64,000 bases of DNA from Rosa chinensis. Taxonomy: Eukaryota > Streptophyta > Magnoliopsida > Rosales > Rosaceae. The stretch spans positions 82,628,824 through 82,692,823 of the forward strand of contig NC_037092.1 of NCBI RefSeq assembly GCF_002994745.2. Reading direction: 5' to 3'. A program made the position numbers and the translations under genes. How positions within the stretch are numbered: position 1 is the stretch's first letter; each line of letters opens with the position of its first letter. Positions 44,067 to 54,661 of the stretch are shown here, one piece after another. A model generated the notes under the pieces. The model had not been told where the DNA came from and ran no database searches. It saw nothing but the letters and a program-made list of their open reading frames with translations.

Positions 44067-45688
44067 TTTTGAGCTAACTCTAATTGCCCGATCCTTCTCT
44101 ATTTGAAATGGTTTAATGACAGTGAAGGACCCGGGACCAGGCGTTGACGTGGCTCCTTATCGAAATAAGCCTCCAGAGTGTTGTTCCTGCAGTTTATGAC
44201 GACTGTCAAGATCACTCATATGCATAGTTGGCAGTGACACGTATAAGAGCATCTTCCCCGCAGGCTAAATCTCCATATATGGCTTACCTCTCTCTCCCAC
44301 CATAGGCTATTACACATATGGGTTTCAAAAAACAAAAAAACTGGCCTGCTAACATTTCATAAGCTAAATTTGGCTTCCCATTTGGTAGGATAAATGGTAG
44401 GTCCCGTTTAATTTTTATGTTTTATTTCTTTATATATTATGTTTTATACATTTATGAAATTATAGTTCTTATATAAATGTGTTATTTATAATATTTCTGA
44501 ATATAAAAATTACATCATTGTTAAGATCTTGTTGAGATCTTCAATATGAACCTAATATTTGATATGTTCAGAATTTTTTTAATTTTTATTTTTGGTGTAA
44601 TTTTCAAGTTTTATGATACACACACATATATGTTTTTATTTAAGTAAAATAAAATTAATTTTATTAATAACTCCGTCAAAATCATACTCGGAAATATATT
44701 TCGAGCTAGAAAAAATAGTATTAGAGATGATGATATTTTATTTTTAGCTTATACCACTATTTTTTATTAATAGGCCAAATTGACATTTTAGAGGAAATAT
44801 TCTGATTTTAGTAGGCTAAATGTATTTGTCCTTCAGCCTATGGTGGAAGTCTGGAAGATGGCCTAAGGAATAGTTGCGTAGAGCATACGTTGCTGCTGTG
44901 GTTTTGACTTGACGACAGCAAATCCTCTGTCCCCAAACCTGTGTCTCCCATTCAAGTTGCGACATATGTCCCACTACATAATAGAGCCTAAACTCTGTTA
45001 ACTCGTTTCTTTATTAAACCGTTAAGTATTAACTCTTAATTACACCAATAAAAACTGAAAGGAAATTAATAAAAATAAATTTGGAATTCTTATCTTCTTC
45101 TTCTGTTTCCTAGTCGGCCAATCCGCACCAACTCTCCCTCTTAAAAGCCTCAATCTCATCTGCCCAGTATTTCTCATCAATATATTTCAATCTATGAAAT
45201 CCATGATTCATGATATCAAAAAGAAGCAAAAGAATCTAGAAACTGAAATTGATTAAGGCTATTCTACCTCTCCAAATCTAAAATGCCATGATTCTTCTAC
45301 TAGCTAGGAGCAGAAGGTGAAGAAAGAAAAAGACCAGATGTCATGCATACTTGCTTTAGAAGTCGGAAACTCGATCGGAATTCATATGGGTCAGTTTGTA
45401 TGGTGGAGTCGATGACGTGGTCTAGATTGCTGTTCATATTAGTACGACTGGATTCCATATTGACATGATCTGGTATTCTGGTCTCCAGAGAGAGAGAGAG
45501 ATCTGGCTAATTTTGCGAGAGCAAAGACCAAAGCAAAAAAAAGTTAACGGAGGTAAATGGCTGTTAAGTTGTCTTAGGTGGCAGGACAGGTGTCACAACT
45601 TGAATGGGAGACAGGGAAGAAGATAGGGATTTTGGGACAAAGGATTTAAAGCCGGTTTTGACTACAAATACCTATCTCCATTTGTTTT
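44067..45688. other. CSLE upstream region
   Basis: No gene is supported. The proximal 180 bp should hold the promoter and leader; it includes GCCACGTCAACG (minus, near 44145), an ACGT-core site. The part 44248-44862 looks like a MITE. A GA run lies at 45488-45501. No convincing TATA box was found. Confidence 0.45.
44248..44862. mobile_element. Probable MITE upstream of CSLE
   Basis: The left end has GAGCATCTTCC and CCACCATAGGCTATT; the complement of the right end has GGCCATCTTCC and CCACCATAGGCTGAAG. So both ends share two blocks in inverted order. The core is AT-rich. No clear target duplication was found. Confidence 0.5.
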
Positions 45689-45872
45689 GGGAGGGATGAA
45701 ATCACATGTCCCCGTTATTCTATCTCTATTCCATTTCCTTAACATAATTGGTCCACAGAAATTAAAAAATTATTTTCTTAATTTTTTCTTTTATTTTTTT
45801 AATCTCTATGGACTAATTATATTGAGAGGACAGAATTAGGACATAGAAATGTAGGACAGGTGATTTCATCCC
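45689..45872. mobile_element. Small Mutator-like MITE
   Basis: Inverted ends carry GGGATGAAATCAC followed by TGTCC on both sides. The flanks repeat ATTTGTTTT exactly (45680-45688, 45873-45881), a 9-bp duplication typical of Mutator-like elements. It is 184 bp with an AT-rich core. Confidence 0.8.
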
Positions 45873-45881
45873 ATTTGTTTT

Positions 45882-46490
45882 CTCAGAGTGCATTTAATGA
45901 AAAAACGTAGTGTTATGCTATCAAATTTCTCTCTTGAAGTTTCGATTATCTTCTTCTTCATTTTGGTTCATCTGCAACTTCTAGGGTCTCAATTCCATCA
46001 AGTTATGATTGTTTCAATTCCGTCATGTCAACACCTGGTCCTCCACTTTGTAACTAATGCATGCCATGTCCCACATTTGATGTAATGCAACTTTTCACAT
46101 CTTTGAAGTGACTTACAACTCCCAAGAAGTTAATAAACTAGTGGGAAATTAATACGTAATCTCCATATTATGGATCGATGTTTTCAGCCATATACTATGT
46201 TTTTTGTTTTGGCCAATACTAGCAATAGTTAGGTGGTTATTGACTTATTGTTGAAGAAAATATTATCTATATGAAGATCAATCTGTCATTCTAAACACCA
46301 GCGACCATCATTTCTTTCATCGAGTACATTTTCCCTAATTTTGACAACATTTTCTGGGCTTTGGACATCTTGTTTTGCATGCCTGAGGATTGCTTTTTTT
46401 TTAGGTAGGACTGTTTGGTATCTGCATGCTCCAAATTGTAATGTTGATTTTTATTCGAGAAATTGTTTTGTTGCTTTTTCATAAAAGATA
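45882..46490. other. Intergenic, nothing recognised
   Basis: AT-rich; a 65-residue open stretch at 45888-46085 has no known domain and is probably chance. The right edge is the host flank at the LINE B poly-A. Confidence 0.4.
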
Positions 46491-46559
46491 TTTTTTTTTT
46501 GATGATTGAAAAAACATACAGGAACAAGAAAACAAAACCTCGAGCCACATCTCCTCCCA

Positions 46560-47936
46560 GTTGATCGAAGTGGAACGCTAGGGACACAGAAAGGAGCAAA
46601 CAGAAAAACCAGATAGAAGGATTATGAGAACTATGTGTTGCCGATGCTAATCGATCCGCAACAAAATTTGCCTCACAATAGACGTGTCTGAAGATTACTG
46701 ATTGGAACTGTAGAGTAAGCGCCTTAATGTCATTTAGTAATGTTTTCATTCGCCAAGGAATCTGACAACGTCCATTAATAAGTTGCATGGAGTCCCCTTT
46801 CACAATGATATGAGTATGATGTTGAAGCAGGGTAGTATGGAGACCATCTCTAAGAGCTATGGCTTCCGCTACAAACACTTATGCATTTCCAATCTGCCCA
46901 TTAATTAGCTGCAAAAAGCGGGTTACCGTCCTCATTACGAATAACAAAGCCAATAGTCGCCAAACCATTCTTGACAGAACTGTCAAAATTCAACTTCACT
47001 TTATCTGTATTAGGGGGTTGCCACTTAATATGAAAGTATTTCGAAATCTTTGGGTGAGAGAACCTGGGATTGGCCTTCAAATAATTGGAGCTCAAAGCAT
47101 AAACCTGAAACACACACGAAACAGGAGCAATATGGAGATTCTTAAAAATTAATTTATTTTTGCTATGCCGAATGGCCCAAGCAGTGTAAAGACTTGAAGC
47201 AAAATGGTCTGAAATAGCAAAATAATTTTTCCCAATATGGTCCAGCCAATCTAAAAAAGATCGATTCCAAGACAAAGGATTTAAAGTAGGTACTGAAGAC
47301 CAAACCTGAACAACAAAAGAACAGCGCATAAATAAGTGATCCATGGATTCCAAAGAGCTATCACAAAAAGGACATAATGGAGAAATGTTATGGTTATAAA
47401 TAGAAAGCTTATCTCGAGTCTTATGCGCATTGCGAATTAAGTTCCAGGCAAATATTTTAACTTTAGGAGCAATGTTGAGCTTCCACATTTTCTATAATAA
47501 TGAAGATCGTGAATGATTAGGAACATTTTAGGTCTGAAGCCAAGAAGTAGACTTAATAGAGAAATCACCAGAAGAAGAAGGGCCCCAAACAAACGTATAT
47601 GGCGTATGATGTATTGGAATTGGGATGGTTATAATATGTTGGACAATATCGGGAGGCAAAATAGTCTGAAGAGCATGAATATCCCAAGTATGACCATTAA
47701 AAAAATGTGCCACAGTAAGATTCCAAACTAAATGAGATCGTTGATCTTCAAGCAACAGAATGAAAATTGGAAAAGGAAATACCCAGTTAAAAGACCAATA
47801 TAATATAGAATGCCCATCCCCAACAATCCACTAACACATTTCAATAGTAAGTCTCGTGCATCAAGAATACCTTTCCAATCCAGGGAATTAGGTGCTTTTT
47901 TCTGGACAGTAAATAGATGATGATGTTTTAAGTACT
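46560..47936 (-). pseudogene. LINE B ORF2: zf-RVT and RNase H
   Basis: FSIKSTSWLQ near 47540 and MWKLNIAPKVKIFAWNLIRN then CPFCDSSLESMDHLFMRC (47488-47330) form the zinc-binding module after plant L1 RT. RNase H follows with its acidic residues: LNFDSSVKNG, AEAIALRDGL, VKGDSMQLI and ANFVADRLA, in three frames. These plant L1 RNase H domains help remove the RNA strand. A stop or shift near 46890 and one near 47520 inactivate it. Confidence 0.8.
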
Positions 47937-47945
47937 TTCTATTAA

Positions 47946-48657
47946 GGGTAAAATCTTTATATGATACCTGAACTGTCACGAAATGCACTTTTTGGTACAT
48001 ACAAATTTTTAGGGAGTTTAGTGGTACTTGTATTATCCTCCGTTAGTCATTTTAGTATTTCCGTCAATTATTCCGTTAAAGTATGGCTAAAATCGTAAAA
48101 CACTTATTTTTCATATTTCTTTTACAAATTTTTTATTAAACTAAATTAAAATAAATTAGACTAGGTTAAAAGAAAGACCTAGAATTGAATTTAGTGAATA
48201 TCTAGATTTACCTACCATTTATTGATTAATCCTATTAATTGTTCGAGAAAAAAATTATCTCCAAATTAGTATATATTAAATTTTCATAAAATAAAAAACA
48301 CTAAACAAAAATAAAAGTACTTAAATTAATTGACCCAAGTGTCCCGATAACAGTGAAGAATAAATTGGGTATTATTTATCTTTTTTTTATGTGTCAAAAT
48401 ATTTTTTTAATTATAGATATTCAATATATTAAATTCTATAATTCTAATTATGAATGAAAAGACTATTTTACCCTTACTATTTTACTCACATGAGTGTCAC
48501 ATGACCGCCATATTGGCATTTTTAACGGAATAATGGACGGAGGTACTATAAGGGCTAACAGAGGGATAATACAGGTAACACTGGACTCCCTGAAAAATTT
48601 GTAGGTACCAAAAAGTACATTTCGTGATAGTTCGGGTACTATATGAGGATTTTACCC
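47946..48657. mobile_element. 712-bp Mutator-like MITE in LINE B
   Basis: Both ends carry GGGTAAAATC and then a long similar stretch (TGTCACGAAATGCACTTTTT against the complement of AAAAAGTACATTTCGTGATA). The exact 9-bp duplication TTCTATTAA flanks it (47937-47945, 48658-48666). The core is AT-rich with no coding capacity. Confidence 0.9.
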
Positions 48658-48667
48658 TTCTATTAAC

Positions 48668-48926
48668 TAACTAAACCCACCAATTATGAGGCTGTGTTAA
48701 GATTTTCCACCCCAGCTTAGCTAAAGCGGCTTTATTGAACTGGCTAGGTAATCTGAGGCCTAAACCACCTTTGGATTTTGGGAGGCAGACTTGATGCCAA
48801 TCTACATTGCCATGGGAACTACCCCAAAAGAATTGATGAAATTCCCTATTAACATGATCAGATAAAATATGCGGACACTTGAAGCAAGATAAAATATGAT
48901 GCCAAAATTAGAATGGCACAGATAAA
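48668..48926 (-). pseudogene. LINE B ORF2, segment after RT
   Basis: The minus strand reads FWHHILSCFKCPHILSDHVN, then FHQFFWGSSHGNVDWHQVCL and PKSKGGLGLRLPSQFNKAAL. The order F.WG...W..C.PK..GGLGLR is the conserved segment between RT and the zinc module of plant L1 ORF2. A stop near 48915 precedes it, close to the LINE B/LINE C joint. Confidence 0.85.
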
Positions 48927-49147
48927 ATCGTATCCCCTGTTCTCCCACTAATCTACCTGAAGAAAATCTATTTATTTTTCCTTGTATCCGTGGTCCTTTG
49001 TAGGGGATGCCAGCATCACCAAATCGAAACTCTCTATCATCCAGACCTGCCCCAACACCGAATCGAAATGCCCTAACTCATCCCAACTCTGTGTTTACTC
49101 TCTCTGGTTCTCGACCCAATTTTCGACGTCCTGGAGTAACTTATGTT
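48927..49147 (+). pseudogene. LINE C ORF1, first part
   Basis: Encodes the middle of ORF1 (P/N/R-rich: RNALTHPNSVFTLSGSRPN region), same frame as LINE A 320-440. It starts after the zinc knuckle, so the RNA-binding motif is missing. Gypsy B interrupts it at 49148-49152. Confidence 0.7.
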
Positions 49148-49152
49148 GGTGC

Positions 49153-49967
49153 TGTTTGACGTGTAAATCCTGTAGGGGTGCAAACTGTCTCTTTTGAGCG
49201 TGTGATTGCGCAGGCGTGCCAGCACCGTGGGGTGCAGTCATCGGGGTAGTCCCTTGACCTGACTTCTTTTTCAAGCGCTGTGGACGAGGAGAGCACCAAC
49301 CTCGCCACAGGGTTCTTCTCTAGCCTTTCGGGAAAGGACTTTTGCCTTACGGATAAGGACTTTGGGTGTGATCTCTTCGGTCACCAAATCGATACTCAAC
49401 GTTGTAGGTTGAGCAAAGCAATCACTGGGAAATCTTGAGAAAGCACGGGGTTTGCTAAAGCGTATCTTTAGCTTCGCTGGGTTGCGAAGGCATTACCCTT
49501 GCTTCGCTGGTAGTATCTGTGGCAGTAGTACTAGCAGTCGGCTCGCGAGGAGACTAGGACTAGAAGCACGGACGCCGGGTTGATATGGTGATGCTGACAG
49601 TCGACTCTTGGAGAGACTAGGACTGGCGCGCGGTCACCGGGTTTCAAAGAGGTTGAAGGTTTCCTTCGAGGAGGCTTTGTAATCGCTGGGATTAGTTGAT
49701 TTGAGAGAGGTCCTCTTTCTGTCCTTGAGCCCTAGTATTTATACCTAGGGCTTTGACTGTTCTTTGCTATAGAAGGATTATTGATTGAAGTTTCCTATTC
49801 AATCTCTGCTACTTGATTCCAATAAGGTTTCGTTTTCCCTATGGATTACGGAATGGGCGAAGCTGTAACCCAAACCCAAGTAGAAGCTTATTTTTGGGCC
49901 GCAGGTATCGGCCCGCTGTGCTAAATCCACTAAAGGATCTTGCCAAAATTACTTTTGGGCTCAAACA
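49153..49967 (-). repeat. 3' LTR of Gypsy B (left copy)
   Basis: TGTTTGACGTG to GGGCTCAAACA. The element TATA box (TATAAATA on minus, 49736-49743) lies in a palindromic setting, CCTAGTATTTATACCTAGG. A G/C tract after the LTR (TTGCCCCCCAGGCCCC, 49968-49983) is the complement of the purine tract. Confidence 0.95.
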
Positions 49968-50124
49968 TTGCCCCCCAGGCCCCGAAAGCAAGCCCACGAA
50001 GATGTAACTGCTTGAAGGGGACTAGAACGACGCGCCGGTCGCTTGAAACGATGTCATTAATGAAGGTTGCGTCCTTTCGTTTGCAAAACGCCTTTCTGTC
50101 GTATCGTTTCCCTCACAAAATTCC

Positions 50125-50133
50125 TTATTTAAA
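50125..50133 (+). promoter_or_regulatory. Antisense TATA-like box of the PMD gene
   Basis: CCTTATTTAAACCC lies 98 bp before the ATG at 50231. The leader between them is CT-rich and lacks upstream ATGs. It suggests that the antisense gene has its own promoter, independent of the LTR. Confidence 0.5.
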
Positions 50134-50230
50134 CCCACGGCCGGGAGACCTGTCACATCAGAAACCCTTCTAGTCTCTTAAACCCAGAACAATCCATTTC
50201 TTCTGTCACCTCCTTCGCAGAAACCCAGAA

Positions 50231-53200
50231 ATGGCTCCTCCAAAGAAAATAGTCATCGATCAAGAGGAAGAGTTAAACGAAAAAGTTGCCCATACTTGGG
50301 GAACCAAGATCGGTGCCCGCATTCGTCTCCAAACACCTATCCATCACCCCCTGCTCCTCCGATTCTCCGACCATCAAACCGGACTGGGTCCAGCGCCACA
50401 AGATGCTATTCCAGCCGACGCTATCGCTCTCTACGGTCTACCAGTCCGTCGGCTCATTCCAGTCCTTCGAAGGACTCCTGGAGATTTCAGTAGCTGGGGC
50501 GCCCAAAACCATCGAGCCAAAATAGGGCACTGGCCGTCCTCCATCAGCGCAGCAGAGACTTCTTGGTATCGCGCAATGCGGGCGCGGGATCTGGCTCGCT
50601 GGAACGCAGCAAGTATCACGCATACTATCGACCTATGTTTCAATCTTCCTCGCGGTGGCAATCGCTCGCCACTCGCTGCTTTCCTTTGTTTCTGGAATAC
50701 CGCCACCAACACATTTGACTTTAGATTTGGTCAAATGAGTATTACTCTGTTGGATATTCTCGCCATCACTGGCCTGCCCATCGATGGCAAACCCTATGTG
50801 CATGGTCAATTCGATTCTGTCAACTTCACTTCGACCATGGCCCAGCACGGTCGCAGCGCCCACAACGGCTCCTACCCGCGATGGTTGGCGTATTACAGCC
50901 GGGAACACAATGCGACCGGCGGAATTGCCTTCCTGGAGTATTGGCTCTGCAAGTTCATATTCTGCACCTCTTCCTGCAAGCCCACTGGTACTTGGACTCT
51001 CCTGGCGACGGCCCTCTACAACGGCGGCAACATCGGGCTTGGGCAACCAGTGTTAGGAGCCCTCTACCACATGTTATACCAGGCCACAATGCATCCATTT
51101 GAGACTAGCATGTCTGGCCCATTTTGGATTTTGGATTTCTGGATCCAGACTTACTTTCCATTCTTCCGTCGCGATGACGTCCCGCTACTCCCACCGGCCG
51201 ACCAACTCTTGGGTCGGTGGTTCAGCCGCGAGGGAAGGTACTCATCCCCCCCTTACTCCGAGTGTTTTTCTTACTTGTACCTCTTAAATGAGATGCTGTA
51301 CTGCGACATAATTTTGGGTAGAAGATTCCCCTCTTTACTTGAATATGGCTTTCTTCCCGGCGATCCTCGCTACACTGATCGCGCACGCTTGGCTTTTCGC
51401 CGCGCGATCTCCTGCTCAGACATCAGGATCACTGCCGAGGAACTCAGCTACGAGCTCTACCCTCCTAATCATTTTGCTAGCCAATTCGGCCTTGTCCAAT
51501 TGGTGCCATTCCCTTTATACGACGCCTAGAACTACAACACTTCTTAGCGCAGATTCGGGTCCCTTCTCGGACCTATACCAGCGCAAAGTATGCTCGTGCT
51601 GGTTGATCTTCCTGATTGGGCTCAGAATATCGATGCTGTGGACGGGACTGAAGAAGGATACGAGATATGGTGGGAAGAGGTTTCCGTCAATTGCTGGACT
51701 CAGCAGGACGACGAACTCTTCGCAGCACTCTTTGGAGAACTGAAAAACCCCTATCCTGTCGATGTTGAAGTGCTCGCTCGCTTCCCTGAGGATACGACAC
51801 GATCCCAGCCTCTTCCGGTGACACAACCGACGTGAGTTCCTCACCCGGCCCAGGCTGGTATTGTAATCCGCGACCCCCCTTCAGAGGTAAGTATCTGAGC
51901 CTTATCTTCTGTAATTTTCCTTTTATTTTGTTTCTACTCACCCCTCGCTGTGTCAGGGAACTACGCCACGTTCTGGCGCTCGCACAATCCGTGCTTCCCC
52001 GGCCGCTGGCCAGTCTGGAAAGCAGAAGGCGGTGCTCACAGAGCCTGAAGCTGAAGAATCTTCCTCTGACGACGATAATCCGCAAACTGTAAGAACCCTC
52101 TACTCTTAGGATTATGCCTCTCTGCCAGTCAAGTCTAACTTTTCAATTTTGGCAGATCGAGGCTGCTTTGGCTCGCAAGCGCAACAGCTCGGACCCTCGC
52201 ACTGACCCATGGGAAGAGGATGAACCACTCGCTGATCGACTGCTAAGAGATAGGAAAATCATACTAGAAATCATCCATCTTTTAGCCCAATTCCTATAAC
52301 TGTTTCACTCGCAGGTCCGTCGTCGATCCTCTGGACACACTGGGGAAGGCTCTTCCGCTGCTGGTGAAGGAACAACTGCCCCGCGGGCTCAAACACCCAC
52401 GGATTCTAGTAATCTCCCACCTCCCGCCAGCAACGCGAGCGATGTGCATTTGGCTTTGATTCCGGTGCAGGTCATAGACGACAGCTCACCCGAGCTGGAT
52501 GAAGGAATAGCCCCTTCAGACTCGCCGCCTGAGGAACCGATCGATGCACAACCTTTAACGCAGGTAGCGCTTAATCCCATTCCTGATGAAGCAACTCAAG
52601 AGCCTGCGCCGATAGCAATCCAGCACGAGCCTCTGGCCGCAGAGGTACACTTTCTCTTGAACAAAAGGCCTCAGTCCTTATTCTATTTTTTTGTGTATTC
52701 TAATAAGTCCTCCTTAACTACAGAGTCCTGATCCTGTCGGGGAAACAGCTACCTCAGTCCTGATCCTCCAAGAGTTATAGATGAAGCGAGAGATGGGTTA
52801 CAGCGACTTCTGAGTCCCGAGATCCTACTACCGGTTGCGTCCGCCAGAGCTCAGGAATACTTGATGGTTCTCCGCCGCGAGCGAACCATCACCGAGGCTG
52901 AGTTCACCGAGATATATGAGCTGTTACAAAACCTTCCTGAGCGGATCAATGAACGAACGACCGCGACCGCACAAGCGAGGCAAGCTCAGGCCCACTATCA
53001 AGGCCTTGCACAACAGACAGAGACATCTCGTGATTTCTTGGGCAATAGAGTTGTCCTCGTCAGAGACTTGCGCATTACACAGAACCATCTTCGGACTCAA
53101 ATCCAGGAACTGCAAGCCCAGTTGACTGCGGTGACGGCCCGGCTTGAGCATGAAGAGCCTCTGCTAGAGCAACCCCTAGCAGCCTTCGAAGCGATGTCTC

Positions 53201-53316
53201 AAAATTTAGCTCAGGCTCGCGAAGCAGCCCTACAAGCGGAGCGAGCTGCTGCCGACGCCAGTTTTCGTCTGGACGAGCACCTACTTCGCTTGACCCATGC
53301 GGGCCGAAAACTTTAG
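50231..53316 (+). pseudogene. Antisense plant mobile domain (PMD) gene of Gypsy B
   Basis: Exon 1 (50231-51529) is open for 432 residues: MAPPKKIVIDQEEELNEKVA, then FCFWNTATNTFDFRFGQMSI, TLLDILAITGLPIDGKPYV and WILDFWIQTYFPFF. This is the aminotransferase-like plant mobile domain (PMD; host members are MAIN and MAIL1). A TAG at 51527 and two shifts before 51590 interrupt the PMD tail (WAQNIDAVDGTEEGYEIWW). Splice-like sites follow: donor GTAAGTAT at 51888, acceptors near 51956, 52156, 52315 and 52724, donor near 52090. Acidic, Ser/Pro-rich exons lead to a coiled coil in 52861-53316 (ELQAQLTAVTARLEHEEPLL). Antisense PMD-type genes are known in Tat elements; the function is unknown. Confidence 0.85.
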
Positions 53317-53627
53317 GCCTCTATTACTATTAGGCCCAGTTTGTACGAATAATATTATATTTATCTAATATATTTAGCCCACTTTGCTTGGCCCAAATAT
53401 ACGCTCAATTTTCTAATTAATGTTTACCTTTATTGCCATTGAAGTTGGTTTGACAAAATAATCTCGAAACAGAGCGGTTATCTCCTTGAAGACTGCCCCG
53501 CTTCCCACACGTTTTCAAGTACCTTCATTTCCGAGATCTTTGCATTTAATTCCACTGATACTCTTATTGATGGCGTTGAAAGTACTTCAACCGTCCATCG
53601 CACGGTTGAGGCCACTGAACTTGGCTC
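53317..53627 (+). other. Gypsy B spacer after PMD gene
   Basis: AT-rich start with AATAATATTATA near 53350, a possible polyadenylation region for the antisense gene. No gene is seen. Confidence 0.5.
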
Positions 53628-53635
53628 TATAAATA
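53628..53635 (+). promoter_or_regulatory. Second antisense TATA box
   Basis: CTCTATAAATATC, a consensus plant TATA box, 36 bp before the ATG at 53671. It faces away from the LTR promoter. Confidence 0.55.
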
Positions 53636-54008
53636 TCAACACTTTGGGGAATTGATAAGCACCAGCAAGTATGGCTTTCCCAGAGATAGTTTTGCAAACC
53701 TTACTTCTCTTTCTTCACTTTCTGAAATCTTCTCCCCGTAGCCTCATCCTCAGCCCCAAATTCATAGGCTTCATGGCTTAATCTCAAGACTTGGGTAGGC
53801 CTCATGGCCTAATCTCAGGTCCAGTGGCATGTCTTTGGTTTCTGAAAATCTGGATGAACTTGCCAGTCTCAGTTAAACCGAAGAACATGTCACGCTCCTA
53901 ACGCGGCAGAACCCTATTCTGAGGGGTCCCTCTTCTCAGACTGTTCGCGTGGAGCAAAAGGGAGAAGGGCGGAAGGCCACTTTGAGGCCGCCTGCTCTTC
54001 TTCCGCCG

Positions 54009-54059
54009 TCTACCTCCAGGGCTCGACTACGAGACTTCTGTTTTTCCCCTGGAGGTAGA
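54009..54059. repeat. Perfect 13-bp hairpin
   Basis: TCTACCTCCAGGG (54009-54021) pairs with CCCTGGAGGTAGA (54047-54059) around a 25-nt loop. Confidence 0.9.
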
Positions 54060-54092
54060 TGTGGTTGTGAGTCGCGCTCGCTCTGGATATCA

Positions 54093-54136
54093 ACTCCATC
54101 CCGGAGGATATCCAACTAGAAGGGTTGGGATGGAGT
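54093..54136. repeat. Second hairpin
   Basis: ACTCCATCCC (54093-54102) pairs with GGGATGGAGT (54127-54136). Inside and beside it GGATATC occurs twice (54085-54091, 54107-54113). It follows the first hairpin by 33 bp. Confidence 0.85.
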
Positions 54137-54300
54137 ATTTCCTTCCCCTTTCTTCCGGTACAAATGAGAGCAGCGGCGACTCAGATCAGAGGAGGATCTG
54201 GGTGAAGAGAGGAAGAGTGCCAGCGGTACGGCCCAGATCCTTCTCGCCACCACAAGATCCAGGAACTCTCAGAAGATCTGCGATCCTTATGTTTCTTTAA

Positions 54301-54661
54301 GCCACGTTTGGCCTTGTACTTGTAAATGTAACTGTTTCAATTTGTACTGCTTTTGGCCGCAAAGCCACTCTATGAATGAATGTTTTTTAGCACAAGTAAG
54401 AAATATTGTTCTAAAAATAAGGCCTCATGTATAGGCCATCCTGTATATTCTTAACACACATTGTCAAGGAAAAAATTATAACAAAAGTTGGCCTCAAAAG
54501 AAGGCCTCGCATTAATTAAAACAAGGCTAAAATCAAAGGAAGGCCTCATGTTACAAAGTGTATAGAGTGTTGCCCCCCTAGTATTCGTAGGTGAAGCAAA
54601 CATATGAGACGATGGCCACGAAATAAGGCCTGAATGTAAAGATGATGCGAACCGAGGAAAA
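54301..54661. other. Gypsy B spacer between antisense unit and integrase stop
   Basis: No gene is seen. The phrase AGGCCT(C)A recurs many times (54422, 54492, 54503, 54541, 54628), a low-complexity pattern with GGCCTCA-type repeats. Confidence 0.45.

Larger units (their letters stand above)
46491..48926 (-). mobile_element. LINE B: 3' half of an L1-type element
   Basis: Read on the minus strand it starts in the part of ORF2 just after RT and runs through a zinc-binding domain and RNase H. It ends in a ten-A tail (T-run at 46491-46500). A 712-bp MITE splits it. Its first base (48926) abuts the first base of LINE C (48927), which points the other way. 5' truncation with an inverted 5' piece is the known product of twin priming by L1 machinery. 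Confidence 0.8.
53671..54300 (+). other. Possible second antisense transcription unit of Gypsy B
   Basis: After the TATA box comes MAFPEIVLQTLLLFLHFLK, a short hydrophobic reading of 36 residues. Later an open stretch at 54061-54300 (VVSRARSGYQLHPGGYPTRR) is Arg/Ser/Pro-rich. No known domain is found. The middle holds two strong hairpins. It may be a non-coding transcript or a decayed gene. The end near 54300 is followed by TTTGGCC-rich DNA before integrase. Confidence 0.4.

Noticed and set aside
45888..46085. 65-residue open frame with hydrophobic start upstream of LINE B.
   Set aside because: No domain, no supporting signals, and length is expected by chance.
50431..51046. Long minus-strand open frames opposite the PMD exon.
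   Set aside because: They are shadows of a GC-rich exon. The plus-strand frame has clear PMD motifs, the minus frames none.
50231..53316. PMD gene as a host gene hit by a transposon.
   Set aside because: It lies wholly between LTRs with an exact TSD and in the known antisense position of Tat elements.
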